DNA of 64,000 bases from an uncultured Eubacteriales bacterium (GCA_934541115.1 CAKTDF010000011.1:1-64000), one strand, 5' to 3'. Shown: positions 25,972 through 35,409, counted from the stretch's first letter. Numbers and translations: made by a program. The notes: generated from the sequence alone by a model not told the origin.

Positions 25972-26889
25972 TTGGCAAAGTACATTATCAAGCGCGTGGC
26001 GATGGGTATTTTGAGTATCTTCATCGTCGCCTCGCTGACATTCCTCTTAATGAACCTGGTTCCGGGCGGTCCGTTCGTTGCTGAAAAATCAATGAGTGCG
26101 GCGGCTCAGGAGGCTCTTGAAGAAAAATACGGACTCAACAAACCGCTCCATGAAAGATATCTTACTTATATGAAAGATCTTCTTCACGGAGATATGGGTC
26201 CGAGTCTTCGTCAGCGCGGCAGAGACGTTGCGGATATTATTAAGGCAAAATTCCCGGTATCGGCAAAGCTCGCGGGAATTGCCGTTGCGGTGGCGCTGAT
26301 TCTCGGAATACCGATGGGCTGCCTTTCGGCGTTTAACCGAGGAAAATTTCTTGATAATTTCATCATTGTCCTTGCAACGTGCGGAATTGCGATACCGAGC
26401 TTTATAAGCAGTGTTATTTTGTTGTATACGTTCGGCAGCAAGCTGAATATTCTTCCCACGATAGGACTCAATGAAATGAAGGCGTATATAATGCCGGTCA
26501 CCGCCCTTGCGATATATCCGACGGCATATATTACCCGTCTCATGCGTTCGAGCCTTCTTGACGTTATGGGTCAGGATTATATCCGCACGGCAAAGGCAAA
26601 GGGACTTGCCACTTCCAAAATTCTTTTCAAACATGCGCTGCGCAATGCGATTTTGCCGGTTGTTACCTATGTAGGACCGATGCTTGCGAGCCTCATGACC
26701 GGTTCGTTCATTATTGAAAAGATATTCACGATTCCCGGTCTCGGCAGAGACTTTGTTTCGGCTATCAATCAGCGCGACTACACGCTTATTATGGGTACGA
26801 CGATTATTCTTGCAACGCTTATCATCACAGCGAACGTTATTGTTGATATTCTTTACAAGATCATTGACCCGCGCATTAAACTAAAGTAA
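25972..26889 (+). CDS. dppB: Peptide ABC transporter permease, DppB/OppB type
   Basis: 305 residues. TTG 25972 gives MAKYIIKRVAMG with aagggag at good spacing; TTG 25963 abuts that site and is rejected. The N-terminus (KYIIKRVAMGILSIFIVASL) with PGGPF and the 'YGLNKPLHERY' loop are typical of OppB. Six membrane segments are visible, and the EAA-loop ahead of the fifth reads YIRTAKAKGLATSKILFKHA. It forms the channel with DppC and accepts peptides from the lipoprotein at 30113. First gene of dppBCDF-oppA. Confidence 0.95.
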   Translation: MAKYIIKRVAMGILSIFIVASLTFLLMNLVPGGPFVAEKSMSAAAQEALEEKYGLNKPLHERYLTYMKDLLHGDMGPSLRQRGRDVADIIKAKFPVSAKLAGIAVAVALILGIPMGCLSAFNRGKFLDNFIIVLATCGIAIPSFISSVILLYTFGSKLNILPTIGLNEMKAYIMPVTALAIYPTAYITRLMRSSLLDVMGQDYIRTAKAKGLATSKILFKHALRNAILPVVTYVGPMLASLMTGSFIIEKIFTIPGLGRDFVSAINQRDYTLIMGTTIILATLIITANVIVDILYKIIDPRIKLK

Positions 26890-26907
26890 GGAGCGGCAGG
26901 AAAAAAG

Positions 26908-27948
26908 ATGAATAAAAAAATACCGAGTTTGCATTTGAATCCCGATGACTTTCTTCCGGCCACTTCAGACGAAAAAGAAAGCCTTGTTGTGATGCGCAAA
27001 AGCATCAATTTCTGGGCGGACGGTCTCAGACGTCTGCGCAAAAACAAGATTGCCATGGTCAGCCTTGTTTTCATTTTGATCATCATGATTTTTGCATATA
27101 TTCTCCCGTCGTTCTGGCCATACAGCTATGAGCAGCAGATACGCGGAAGCGAAAACCTTTCTCCCTTTGAATACGGCGCTGCCGAACAGGCACGTATTGA
27201 CGAAGGCGAAAGCGTTTTTCCGCACATTTGCGGAACCGATAAGCTCGGACGCGATTTTGCGGTACGCCTTATGATGGGTACAAAAATCAGCCTTACGGTA
27301 GGTCTCATTTGCGCCGCGCTCGTTTTGCTTGTCGGTGCAACCTACGGCGCAATTGCCGGTTTTGCCGGCGGTTGGGTAGATAATATCATGATGCGTATTA
27401 CGGATATACTTTATACGATTCCGGACATTCTTCTGATCATTATTCTTTCAATTGCACTGAGACCCAAGCTTGAAGCGCTTGCGGAACTGCCTGCCTTTGG
27501 ATGGATGCAGCAGGTTGGACCGAATTTGATAGCAATTTTCATTGTTTTCATTTTGCTTTATTGGGTCAGCATGGCGCGTATTACGCGTTCTCAGGTGCTT
27601 GTTCTCAAAGAGTCGGAATATGTTACCGCTGCACGCGCTCTCGGCGCAAACGGCTCGCGCATTATCCGCAAGCATCTTCTCACAAACTGCATCGGTACGC
27701 TTATCGTTACTACAACGCTCCAGATTCCGTCGGCAATTTTCACCGAAAGCTATCTGAGCTTCCTCGGTCTCGGCGTTGCTGCTCCGATGCCGTCGCTCGG
27801 TTCACTTGCAACCGACGCAGTTAAGGGTATGAACACTTATCCCCATCTGTTGTTCTTGCCCGCAGTACTCATCAGCGTGGTCATTCTTGCGTTCAACCTC
27901 TTTGGAGACGGTCTTCGCGACGCATTTGACCCGAAACTTAAAAACTGA
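26908..27948 (+). CDS. dppC: Peptide ABC transporter permease, DppC/OppC type
   Basis: 346 residues, starting at ATG 26908 with aaggagcgg upstream. The OppC N-terminal domain has one membrane segment (residues about 50-70) followed by an external loop with CGTDKLGRDFAVRLMMGTK. That sequence is the hallmark of OppC/DppC, at the entry to the permease core. The EAA-loop reads YVTAARALGANGSRIIRKHL. The C-terminus FGDGLRDAFDPKLKN is the usual family ending. It pairs with DppB to form the translocation pore. Confidence 0.96.
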   Translation: MNKKIPSLHLNPDDFLPATSDEKESLVVMRKSINFWADGLRRLRKNKIAMVSLVFILIIMIFAYILPSFWPYSYEQQIRGSENLSPFEYGAAEQARIDEGESVFPHICGTDKLGRDFAVRLMMGTKISLTVGLICAALVLLVGATYGAIAGFAGGWVDNIMMRITDILYTIPDILLIIILSIALRPKLEALAELPAFGWMQQVGPNLIAIFIVFILLYWVSMARITRSQVLVLKESEYVTAARALGANGSRIIRKHLLTNCIGTLIVTTTLQIPSAIFTESYLSFLGLGVAAPMPSLGSLATDAVKGMNTYPHLLFLPAVLISVVILAFNLFGDGLRDAFDPKLKN

Positions 27949-27965
27949 GAAGGAGGACGGGAATT

Positions 27966-28967
27966 TTGGCTGAAAAACTTTTGGAAATCAAAGACGAAAG
28001 ACTCTCGTTCTTCACTCCTGCCGGCGAGGTAAAAGCGCTGAACGGCGTATCCTTTTCAATGGAAGAGGGCGAGGTTCTCGGAATAGTCGGTGAATCCGGC
28101 TCGGGAAAATCCGTCACTGCATATTCCGTTATGGGACTGACTGCTTATCCGGGAAAGCTCATTGGCGGAACCATTCGCTTTAACGGACACGAAATTGAAA
28201 AAATGAAAGAAAAGGACTTCAGAAAGATCCGCGGAAACGAGGTTTCAATCATCTTCCAGGATCCGATGACGAGCCTTAACCCTGTTTATACGATCGGTAA
28301 TCAGATTGTAGAAGTTATTTTGCTTCATACCGACAAGACAAAAAAAGAGGCCTATGCAAGGTCAAAGGAGCTTCTTGAGCTTGTTGGCATCAATGAGCCG
28401 GAAAAACGTCTCAAGCAGTATCCGCATGAGCTTTCCGGCGGTATGAGACAGAGAGTAATGATTGCGATTGCGCTTGCCTGCGAGCCTAAGCTCCTCATTG
28501 CGGACGAGCCGACAACCGCTCTCGACGTTACAATTCAGGCACAGATTCTTGAACTCATGCAGGAGCTGCGCGAAAAGCTCAAAATGGGCATAATCATGAT
28601 TACTCATGACCTTGGCGTTGTTGCAAGTATGTGCGAAAAAATAGCCGTAATGTATGCCGGTCACATTGTTGAATACGGCACGGCAGATGAAATTTTCTAT
28701 AATCCCAGACACGAATATACAAAGGGACTCATCAAATCCATTCCGAAGCTTAATGCGGAAAAAATTGAGCGCCTTGTTCCGATTGAGGGTCAGCCCGTTG
28801 ACCTGCTCAATCCTCCGGCAGGCTGTCCGTTTGCACCGAGATGCGAAAAATGCATGAAGATCTGCCTTCGCGAGATGCCGCCCAAGACCGTTCTGAGTGA
28901 TACGCATTACAGCAACTGCTGGCTGCTTCAGAAAGAAGAATTTGAAAAGGGAGGCGAAACGCTGTGA
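27966..28967 (+). CDS. dppD: Peptide ABC transporter ATP-binding protein, DppD type
   Basis: 333 residues. The start is TTG 27966 (MAEKLLEIKDE) after aaggaggacggg. Motifs are Walker A GESGSGKS, Q-loop in FQDPMTSLNP, signature LSGGMRQR, Walker B LLIADEPTTALD and the switch His in MITHDLG. The C-terminal extension with PPAGCPFAPRCEKCMKIC has the cysteine cluster that holds an iron-sulfur cluster in this subfamily. The stop overlaps the dppF start by 4 bp. Confidence 0.96.
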   Translation: MAEKLLEIKDERLSFFTPAGEVKALNGVSFSMEEGEVLGIVGESGSGKSVTAYSVMGLTAYPGKLIGGTIRFNGHEIEKMKEKDFRKIRGNEVSIIFQDPMTSLNPVYTIGNQIVEVILLHTDKTKKEAYARSKELLELVGINEPEKRLKQYPHELSGGMRQRVMIAIALACEPKLLIADEPTTALDVTIQAQILELMQELREKLKMGIIMITHDLGVVASMCEKIAVMYAGHIVEYGTADEIFYNPRHEYTKGLIKSIPKLNAEKIERLVPIEGQPVDLLNPPAGCPFAPRCEKCMKICLREMPPKTVLSDTHYSNCWLLQKEEFEKGGETL

Positions 28968-29965
28968 GTGTTAATGAAAAAAAGCTTGTTGAAGTGCAGC
29001 ACTTGCAGCAGTACTTCCCCGCAGGCGGCAGAGGAAAAAATAAAAAAGTTGTTCAAGCCGTTGACGATGTTTCTTTCTTCATTAAAAAGGGAGAAACCCT
29101 CGGTCTTGTCGGTGAATCCGGCTGCGGAAAAACTACCGTTGGCAGAACGCTGCTTCGCCTTTATGAGCCAACGGACGGAACGATTATCTATGACGGTCAG
29201 GTGATTTTTGATAAAGAAAAAAAGATCGCCGCCGATATGCTTCCGTACCGCAGAAAAATGCAGATGGTTTTTCAGGATCCTTATGCAAGCCTTGATCCGC
29301 GTATGACGATCGGCGACATTGTCGGCGAATCTATAGACATTCACAAACTCTGCAGCAGCAAGCAGGAAAGGCACGACAGAATCATCGCTTTGCTTGAAAC
29401 TGTCGGTCTCAACAGCGAGCACGCCAATCGCTATCCGCACGAATTTTCCGGCGGTCAGCGTCAGCGTGTAGGTATTGCGAGGGCACTTGCCGTTAATCCG
29501 GAATTCATCGTTTGCGACGAACCGGTTTCGGCGCTTGACGTTTCAATTCAGGCGCAGGTAGTCAATATGTTTGAGGATCTCCAGAAAGAACTGGGACTCA
29601 CATACCTTTTCATTGCACATGATCTTAGTGTTGTTCGCCATATTTCAAACAGAATAGGCGTTATGTACCTCGGAAAGCTCGTTGAGCTTGCAGACAGCTT
29701 TGAGCTTATATCTCAGAGTGTTCACCCATATACGCGCAGCCTGATCTCTGCAATTCCGGAGGCTGATCCCATAACTGCGAGAGCCTCAAAACGTATTCTG
29801 CTTCAAGGCGACGTTCCGAGCCCGCTTAATCCGCCCAGCGGCTGCCGTTTCCGTACCCGCTGCCCATATGCGGACGAGATGTGCGCTCAGAGATGCCCCG
29901 AGTTCAAAGAGGTCAGCCCGAACCATTGGGCTGCCTGCCACCACCTCGACAAGGTTCAAAAATAA
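28964..29965 (+). CDS. dppF: Peptide ABC transporter ATP-binding protein, DppF type
   Basis: 333 residues from GTG 28964, overlapping the dppD stop (GTGA), with gggaggcg upstream. Walker A is GESGCGKT, the signature FSGGQRQR and Walker B FIVCDEPVSALD. The C-terminus carries PSGCRFRTRCPYADEMC, the oligopeptide-transporter cysteine motif. Together with DppD it powers peptide import. A gap of 147 bp separates it from the binding-protein gene, with no terminator visible, so they are probably one operon. Confidence 0.96.
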   Translation: MSVNEKKLVEVQHLQQYFPAGGRGKNKKVVQAVDDVSFFIKKGETLGLVGESGCGKTTVGRTLLRLYEPTDGTIIYDGQVIFDKEKKIAADMLPYRRKMQMVFQDPYASLDPRMTIGDIVGESIDIHKLCSSKQERHDRIIALLETVGLNSEHANRYPHEFSGGQRQRVGIARALAVNPEFIVCDEPVSALDVSIQAQVVNMFEDLQKELGLTYLFIAHDLSVVRHISNRIGVMYLGKLVELADSFELISQSVHPYTRSLISAIPEADPITARASKRILLQGDVPSPLNPPSGCRFRTRCPYADEMCAQRCPEFKEVSPNHWAACHHLDKVQK

Positions 29966-30112
29966 TTTTGTTATTTGTTGCGTTCCGACCGGGAAGATTT
30001 GAACGCCGTGCGGTGTTTGGCTTTTGGGGCGCGAGGAGTTTAAATTTTCCCGGAAAGATGCAATGGATATATATCACAGCGAAAGCTGAAAAAAGTTAAA
30101 GGAGATGCAACC

Positions 30113-31858
30113 ATGAAAACCAGAAAAATTATTGCTATGATTCTGGCCATCGTACTTGCTTTCTCGGCTCTTGCATGTCTTGGCGCTTGCAACGACAAGA
30201 AGACGGACGGCGGTTCAACAACGACTGCTGCCAGCGGCGAGACCGATGAGGCTAAGAAACCCGATGGAACAAAGCCGGTTACGGTTCAGATCGGACCGAA
30301 CCCGGAAACCCTTGACCCGGCTCTTAACAGTGCTGTTGACGGCGGTAACATGCTCATCACCCTGTTTGAGACCCTCCTTATCATCGACCAGAATAATAAG
30401 GTTCAGCCCGGTCAGGCAGAAAAGTATGAAGTCAGCGATGACGGTCTTACATGGACCTTCACAATGCGCGACGGTCTTAAGTGGTCAGACGGCACCGACC
30501 TTAACGCTAAGGACTTCGAATACACCTTTAAGCGCGTTGCCGATACCAAGCTTGCCGCTCCCTACGGTGAAACCGTACTTGGCATGATCGACGGTTATCA
30601 GGACGCTATCGGTAATCCCGATAAGAACGGCAAAGCCACAACCACTCCCGACCCCGAAAAGCTCAATGTAAAGGCCAGCGACGACGGTAAGACCCTTACC
30701 ATCAAGCTTGCTTATCCGTGCTCATATTTTGACAAGATCGTTGCTTTCGGCACCATGAGCCCCGTTCAGAAGGCTACTGTTGAAAAGAACGGCGACAAGT
30801 GGGCAACCAAACCCGCAACCTATGTCTGCAACGGTCCGTACATGATCGATTCCTGGACCCAGAGCGAACGCATCGTTTGCAAGAAGAACCCGTACTACAA
30901 GGGCGGTTGGGATTCAGATAAGATCGTTACCGAAACCCTTAACTTCCTTCTTCTCGAAGATTCAAGTGCTTCTTATGCGGCTTACACCAGCGGCGAAGCT
31001 CAGATGATCAAGGACGTTCCGACTGAAGAAATTCCGGGTCTCAAGAAGGCTGCTGACGGCGGCGACTTCTATGTTGACTCCAACCTCGGAACATATTACC
31101 TCAGCATGAACCTCAAGAAGGCTCCGTTTGACAACGTCAACGTTCGTAAGGCTCTCAACCTTGCAATCGACCGTGAATATATTGCTAACACCATCATGCA
31201 GGGTACTTATACAGCTGCTTACAACTATGTAGGCCCCGGCATTGTTGACGCTGAAGACGGCAAGATGTTCATTGACGTTGCTAAGGAAAGCAACGGCGGA
31301 AAGACTTACATCAGCGAGGATTATGAAGCTAACCTTGAAGAAGCTAAAAAGGCTCTCGCAGAGGCAGGCTATCCCAATGGTGAAGGTTTCCCGACCATCC
31401 ACTATTCAACCAACGATTCAGGTTACCATGTACCACTTGCCGAATACCTCCAGCAGGCTTATAAGCAGCTCGGCATTAACATGAAGATCGACAAGATTGA
31501 ATGGTCATCATTCACTTCACAGCGTCGTGCAGGCGACTATGAAATGGCTCGTAACGGCTGGGTAATGGACTACAACGATGCGTCAAACATGATCGAGCTC
31601 TTCTATACTTCCAACGGTAACAACGATGGTAAGTACAGCAGCAAAGCATTTGACAAGGCTATCGACGACTCAAAGGTTGCTGACACTAAGGCTCACTTTG
31701 CAGCTCTTCACGAAGCTGAAAAGATCATGATGGAAGACTATGCTTGCATCCCCGTTGCATATTACAACGACTTCTGGCTCCAGAGCTCTTCACTTCAGGG
31801 CACATGGCACAGCCCGTATGGCTACTGGTACTTCCAGTATGCTTACATTGCTGACTGA
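30113..31858 (+). CDS. Peptide-binding lipoprotein of the ABC transporter
   Basis: 581 residues; ATG 30113 follows aaaggagatgca. The signal peptide ends in the lipobox LGAC with Cys at residue 26, so the protein is anchored to the outer face of the membrane. A Gly/Ser/Thr linker leads into a family-5 solute-binding domain (SBP_bac_5): DGLTWTFTMRDGLKWSDGTD and the 'NVRKALNLAIDREYI' helix are typical. It captures peptides for DppBCDF. A close paralogue at 53425 lacks the lipobox and carries adhesin-type domains instead. A strong terminator follows. Confidence 0.95.
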   Translation: MKTRKIIAMILAIVLAFSALACLGACNDKKTDGGSTTTAASGETDEAKKPDGTKPVTVQIGPNPETLDPALNSAVDGGNMLITLFETLLIIDQNNKVQPGQAEKYEVSDDGLTWTFTMRDGLKWSDGTDLNAKDFEYTFKRVADTKLAAPYGETVLGMIDGYQDAIGNPDKNGKATTTPDPEKLNVKASDDGKTLTIKLAYPCSYFDKIVAFGTMSPVQKATVEKNGDKWATKPATYVCNGPYMIDSWTQSERIVCKKNPYYKGGWDSDKIVTETLNFLLLEDSSASYAAYTSGEAQMIKDVPTEEIPGLKKAADGGDFYVDSNLGTYYLSMNLKKAPFDNVNVRKALNLAIDREYIANTIMQGTYTAAYNYVGPGIVDAEDGKMFIDVAKESNGGKTYISEDYEANLEEAKKALAEAGYPNGEGFPTIHYSTNDSGYHVPLAEYLQQAYKQLGINMKIDKIEWSSFTSQRRAGDYEMARNGWVMDYNDASNMIELFYTSNGNNDGKYSSKAFDKAIDDSKVADTKAHFAALHEAEKIMMEDYACIPVAYYNDFWLQSSSLQGTWHSPYGYWYFQYAYIAD

Positions 31859-31894
31859 TTTCAGCAATGAGCTGTAATGCAATAAAATAACTTT

Positions 31895-31926
31895 CAGCCG
31901 CCGCAGGAAACTGCGGCGGCTGTTTT
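31895..31926 (+). terminator. Rho-independent terminator of the peptide transporter operon
   Basis: A 12-bp perfect stem cagccgccgcag/ctgcggcggctg with a GAAA tetraloop, followed by TTTT. Confidence 0.93.
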
Positions 31927-32081
31927 GTGTGTTGATAATGATTTTATTCAATTTGAGGCTTTAGGACGAGTGGAATTGAAAGTGTACGTCTTTTGTGTGG
32001 TCGGGTCTGTAACTTTCCGTTAGTTTTTGCTGTTTGTATTCGAAACAAGTGTCGTGCTAAGCCCAATATTGTATAAAAATA

Positions 32082-32105
32082 ATGGGAGCCGCAAGCGACT
32101 CCCAT
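32082..32105 (-). terminator. Hairpin terminator after the alcohol dehydrogenase gene
   Basis: On the minus strand, atgggagtcgc pairs with gcggctcccat (one mismatch) over a two-base loop and is followed by TATTTTTA. The stretch 31927-32081 between the two terminators holds nothing I recognise. Confidence 0.7.
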
Positions 32106-32144
32106 ATAAAGCCGGAATTATGCATTAAAATGCCGATCATGTGA

Positions 32145-33272
32145 TTAAGCCAAGTCAGTTTTTACAAACTTATTCCGCAGCATCGTTTTTGCCTCTTCTT
32201 TTGTGAATCCTCCCGGAGAATTGAGAAAATTGCTCGGGACGGTGTTCCAACGTTCGCACCATTCGGAAAGCTCGTCCTCTGTCATCATAATATCCCCAAG
32301 CTCACAAAGATTCATAATTACGCTGAAAAATTCTGCACTGTTGGTTTTCATCAAATTGAAAAGCCGCCTTGCTTTGTCTCTTTCATAACGTACCGCGCGG
32401 CGGATAAGCTCAGGCATAAAAGCAGCGCAGGCAAATCCGTGCGGCACACCGAAATTTTCTGTCAGAACGTAGCCGAGGGGGTGGGGGAATGCGGTGCCGC
32501 AATATGAAAGCGTTATTCCTGCATAAAGAGAGCCGTAGTATAACTGTTCGCGCATTTTTGCGTCCGGCAGACGCTTTTCCTTTTCCAAAAACTTCAGTCC
32601 GTCCCAAATCATCGGAATCGCCTTTTCTGCAAACATGGTGGGAATATCTGAACATTTATTGCCTAAATATCCCTCGATTGCATGAGAAAGTGCATCAAGC
32701 GCGGTTGAAACTGTGGTTGAATATGGCATAGAGTGGGTATATGTGCTGTCGGCAAAAGTGAGCTTTGGTGTGCAGTCCGGATAGCTTATGCTCTTTTTTC
32801 TCCCGTTCTTTTTGTTTGAAAGGACGGAGACAGAGCCAACTTCGCTGCCGGTTCCGGCAGTTGTTCCTATGAGCACAAGCGGCAGGGCTATATTCCGCTG
32901 CTTTTTTTCATATATATCAAACGGTAAAAAGTCATCATTTGCGGCGTAAACAGCAACGGCTTTTGCTGCGTCCAGTGCAGAGCCTCCGCCGATGCCGATG
33001 ATAAAATCGGCTCCTGTTTCGCGCGCAAGTACGCCTGCAAGGTGACAGTCCTCGATGTATGGATTCGGCGTGATTTTGTCAAACACCTCAAAGTTTATTT
33101 CATTTTCGGTGAGGGCGGTTTTAACATCATCAAGCGCGCCGCTCAAAACGGCACTTTTGCCTCCGGTTACAATGAGACAGCGTTTTCCAAAAGCAGAAAG
33201 CAGGGCGCTTTTTTCTTTCACAACGCCTTTTGAGCTGACAACGTGAGCGGGAACAGATAAATTAAAGTCCAT
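32145..33272 (-). CDS. Iron-containing alcohol dehydrogenase
   Basis: 375 residues. The start is ATG 33272 (MDFNLSVPAHVV), eight bases after aaaaggagag; the frame extends 31 codons upstream but has no site there. Group III alcohol dehydrogenases reduce aldehydes or oxidise alcohols with NAD(P)H and Fe2+. The nucleotide motif GIGGGSALDAAKAVA is present, as is GTTAGTGSEV. Candidate metal ligands are in ALSHAIEGY, FPHPLG and PHGFA. The substrate is not predictable; butanol or 1,3-propanediol types are alternatives. It has its own promoter, divergent from the Rnf operon, and a possible short leader peptide. Confidence 0.92.
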   Translation of the reverse strand: MDFNLSVPAHVVSSKGVVKEKSALLSAFGKRCLIVTGGKSAVLSGALDDVKTALTENEINFEVFDKITPNPYIEDCHLAGVLARETGADFIIGIGGGSALDAAKAVAVYAANDDFLPFDIYEKKQRNIALPLVLIGTTAGTGSEVGSVSVLSNKKNGRKKSISYPDCTPKLTFADSTYTHSMPYSTTVSTALDALSHAIEGYLGNKCSDIPTMFAEKAIPMIWDGLKFLEKEKRLPDAKMREQLYYGSLYAGITLSYCGTAFPHPLGYVLTENFGVPHGFACAAFMPELIRRAVRYERDKARRLFNLMKTNSAEFFSVIMNLCELGDIMMTEDELSEWCERWNTVPSNFLNSPGGFTKEEAKTMLRNKFVKTDLA

Positions 33273-33286
33273 GGAATCTCTCCTTT

Positions 33287-33316
33287 TTATAAAAATCGGG
33301 GCATACCTGTGTACAT
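33287..33316 (-). CDS. Possible 9-residue leader peptide upstream of the alcohol dehydrogenase
   Basis: On the minus strand, gaggaggaagaaa precedes ATG 33316, and the frame MYTGMPRFL stops at TAA 33289-33287. The ribosome site is as strong as that of the main gene, which starts 14 bp after this stop. Such short upstream frames can couple or attenuate translation. Nothing beyond position and the ribosome site supports it. Confidence 0.3.
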   Translation of the reverse strand: MYTGMPRFL

Positions 33317-33330
33317 TTTCTTCCTCCTCA

Positions 33331-33359
33331 AGTATACCAGCAAAATGCTGCTCTTTCAA
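33331..33359 (-). promoter_or_regulatory. Sigma-A promoter of the alcohol dehydrogenase gene
   Basis: Reading the minus strand, TTGAAA (33359-33354), a 17-bp spacer and TATACT (33336-33331). The spacer contains the inverted repeat agcagcattttgct, a possible operator. Confidence 0.7.
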
Positions 33360-33393
33360 GCGCAATATTTGTCTTAATATGCCGCAATGTGTC

Positions 33394-33422
33394 TTGAAAT
33401 TTTGGCGCAGATAGTATACAAT
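33394..33422 (+). promoter_or_regulatory. Sigma-A promoter of the Rnf operon
   Basis: TTGAAA (33394-33399), a 17-bp spacer and TACAAT (33417-33422). It gives a leader of about 38 nt before apbE and is divergent from the alcohol dehydrogenase promoter. Confidence 0.75.
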
Positions 33423-33466
33423 GAACAGTAATGTATTAAAACAGTCATTTTTTCGGAGGCCTTTTT

Positions 33467-34492
33467 ATGAAGACAAAAAAGCCTATGGATAAAGGTAAAA
33501 AAAGAAAAATAATCGTTTCTGCTCTTTGCGTTTTTTTTGTTGCCGCTGCCGTGGCGGCAGGTGTTCTTTTTTATGAATTTAAAAAGGATTACACCTGCAA
33601 GGAGCAAAACGGTTTTTCAATGGGCAGCGTTGTTACAGTCAAGCTTTACGGTGACGATACTTTCAAAAAGCTTTCGGTTATCAAAGGTATTATAGATAAC
33701 CTCGATAAGGATATTTCAAAAAACAAAGAGGATTCCTCGGTGTCGCTCATCAACAAAAGCGGTTCTGCGGAAAGTGCAAAAACAGCAGCAATTTTTACCG
33801 AATGCAGAAAAATATCCTCAATGAGCGGCGGCAGGTTTGATTTGACTGTCGGTGCAGTTTCTTCGCTTTGGAACTTTGACGGCGACGCGAAGAAAATACC
33901 CGATGAAAAAGCGCTCAAAAAAGCGCTTGACACGGTTGACTATGAAAAAGTGCAGATAAACGGCAATACCGTTACGGTTGCGAAAGGTCAGCAGCTTGAC
34001 CTCGGATCGGTCGGAAAAGGTGCGGCTTGCGACGCTGTCAGCGAGTACATCAAAAACTGCGGTGCAAAAGGCGGCGTTGTTTCGGTGGGCGGCAGCATTT
34101 TTGTGTGGGGCAGCCGTAACCGTGCAGGCGACAAATGGCGTGTTGCGGTGCGCCACCCGAGAGAGGAAAACGCATACATCGGTGTAATCAATCTTTCTCA
34201 GGGCTTTGTTTCAACCTCCGGAGATTATGAAAAATATTTTGAAAAAGACGGAAAGCGCTATCATCACATTCTTGACGCCACTACCGGCTATCCGGCGGAG
34301 AGCGACCTTGCAAGCGTTACCGTTGTTTGTGACAGCGGTGCGGTTTCAGACGCACTTTCAACCGCCTGCTTCATTCTCGGAGAAGAAAAGAGCAAGGCTT
34401 TGCTTGATGAATTTTCTGCTGCCGCCGTTTTTGTTGACAAGGATTTGAATGTTACTTTATATGGTGACGTTGACTTTGAAAAAACGGCATGA
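33467..34492 (+). CDS. apbE: FAD:protein FMN transferase (ApbE)
   Basis: 341 residues; ATG 33467 follows cggaggcc. An N-terminal membrane anchor (residues about 14-34) places the enzyme outside the membrane. ApbE moves FMN from FAD onto a Thr of target proteins; RnfD and RnfG, encoded downstream, are its known targets. Motifs are FSMGSVVTV, GKGAACDAVSEYI, GGVVSVGGSIFVWG and the metal-binding SGAVSDALSTACF. Its place as first gene of the Rnf operon fits cofactor insertion. It overlaps the next gene by 4 bp. Confidence 0.93.
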   Translation: MKTKKPMDKGKKRKIIVSALCVFFVAAAVAAGVLFYEFKKDYTCKEQNGFSMGSVVTVKLYGDDTFKKLSVIKGIIDNLDKDISKNKEDSSVSLINKSGSAESAKTAAIFTECRKISSMSGGRFDLTVGAVSSLWNFDGDAKKIPDEKALKKALDTVDYEKVQINGNTVTVAKGQQLDLGSVGKGAACDAVSEYIKNCGAKGGVVSVGGSIFVWGSRNRAGDKWRVAVRHPREENAYIGVINLSQGFVSTSGDYEKYFEKDGKRYHHILDATTGYPAESDLASVTVVCDSGAVSDALSTACFILGEEKSKALLDEFSAAAVFVDKDLNVTLYGDVDFEKTA

Positions 34493-34863
34493 GAAAAGTT
34501 TTCGGAATCAAAAAGGGCGATGTAATTCTGATTGCCTCATTGGCGCTGCTTTGTATTTTGTTATTTCTGATCCCTGTTTTCTCGCAGGGCAAAGCGGCTG
34601 TTGCCGATGTTTGGCAAAACGGAGAAAAAATAAAGGAAATTGACCTTTCAACTGTTGAAGAAAGTTATGAAATGAGCGTCGGCGGCTGCATACTCCTTGT
34701 TCAAAGAGGCAGCATACGCTTTTTGGATGCCGATTGTCCGGATAAGCTCTGCGTCCGCAGCGGCACACTTTCAAAAAACGGAGACACCGCTGCGTGTGTT
34801 CCGAATAAGGTTGTTGTTATCATTGAAAACAAAGAAAAAAGCTTTGACGCTGTTGCCGAATGA
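34489..34863 (+). CDS. NusG domain II-containing membrane-anchored protein
   Basis: 124 residues. The start ATG 34489 overlaps the apbE stop. One N-terminal membrane helix (ILIASLALLCILLFLIPVF) is followed by a beta-rich domain with the pattern CPDKLCVRSGTLSKNGDTAA and C.PNKVVV. This is the NusG_II domain seen beside Rnf and Gx-transporter genes in Clostridia. The two or three conserved Cys could bind metal or heme, but the function is not established. Confidence 0.85.
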   Translation: MRKVFGIKKGDVILIASLALLCILLFLIPVFSQGKAAVADVWQNGEKIKEIDLSTVEESYEMSVGGCILLVQRGSIRFLDADCPDKLCVRSGTLSKNGDTAACVPNKVVVIIENKEKSFDAVAE

Positions 34864-35392
34864 CGGCTCGGCGCCAAAAATCGTTTCGCTTTTCGGCATT
34901 CTCGGCGCGCTTGCGCTGGTGCTGAGTCTTTTTGAGGGAGCACTTTTTCCCGAATTGCCGTTTTTGCCGGCAGGTGCCAAAATCGGTCTTTCAAATATCG
35001 TGACAATGTTCGCTGCGAGCTTTTCAGGGCTTTTCGGCGCTTTGTATATAACAGCATTGAAAGCACTTTTTGCTTTCATAACGAGGGGTGCCGTTGCCGG
35101 GGCAATGAGCCTTTGCGGCGGAGTCCTTTCGGCGTTCGCTTTGTGTGCGGCGCTGAAGTTCAAAAACAAAGGTTTTAGCTTTGTCGGAATCGGCGTCATC
35201 TGCGCTGTGTTCCACAACCTCGGTCAGCTTTTTTGCGCATGTGTTCTTTCCGGCGCGGCGATGCTCGGCTACGGTAAATACCTTTTGCTTTTTGCAATCA
35301 TCAGCGGCAGCTTGACCGGCGTTGTTCTCAACGTGGTTATGCCGCGGCTCGATACAGCCGGCATTCGTCGGCGGTTATCGGAAAAGAATTGA
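34853..35392 (+). CDS. Gx transporter family / heptaprenyl diphosphate synthase component I-like membrane protein
   Basis: About 179 residues. I place the start at TTG 34853, overlapping the previous stop, because the upstream frame only shadows the NusG_II gene. TTG 34844 or 34823 are alternatives, and no strong ribosome site distinguishes them. Five or so membrane segments and the Gly/Ala-rich PAGAKIGLSNIVTMFAA motif identify the Gx transporter family (Pfam name Hpre_diP_synt_I). The family is often next to ApbE and NusG_II genes, and a transport role linked to flavin or quinone precursors has been suggested. The substrate is unknown. Confidence 0.8.
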   Translation: MPNDGSAPKIVSLFGILGALALVLSLFEGALFPELPFLPAGAKIGLSNIVTMFAASFSGLFGALYITALKALFAFITRGAVAGAMSLCGGVLSAFALCAALKFKNKGFSFVGIGVICAVFHNLGQLFCACVLSGAAMLGYGKYLLLFAIISGSLTGVVLNVVMPRLDTAGIRRRLSEKN

Positions 35393-35409
35393 GATTTGGA
35401 GATGAAAGA

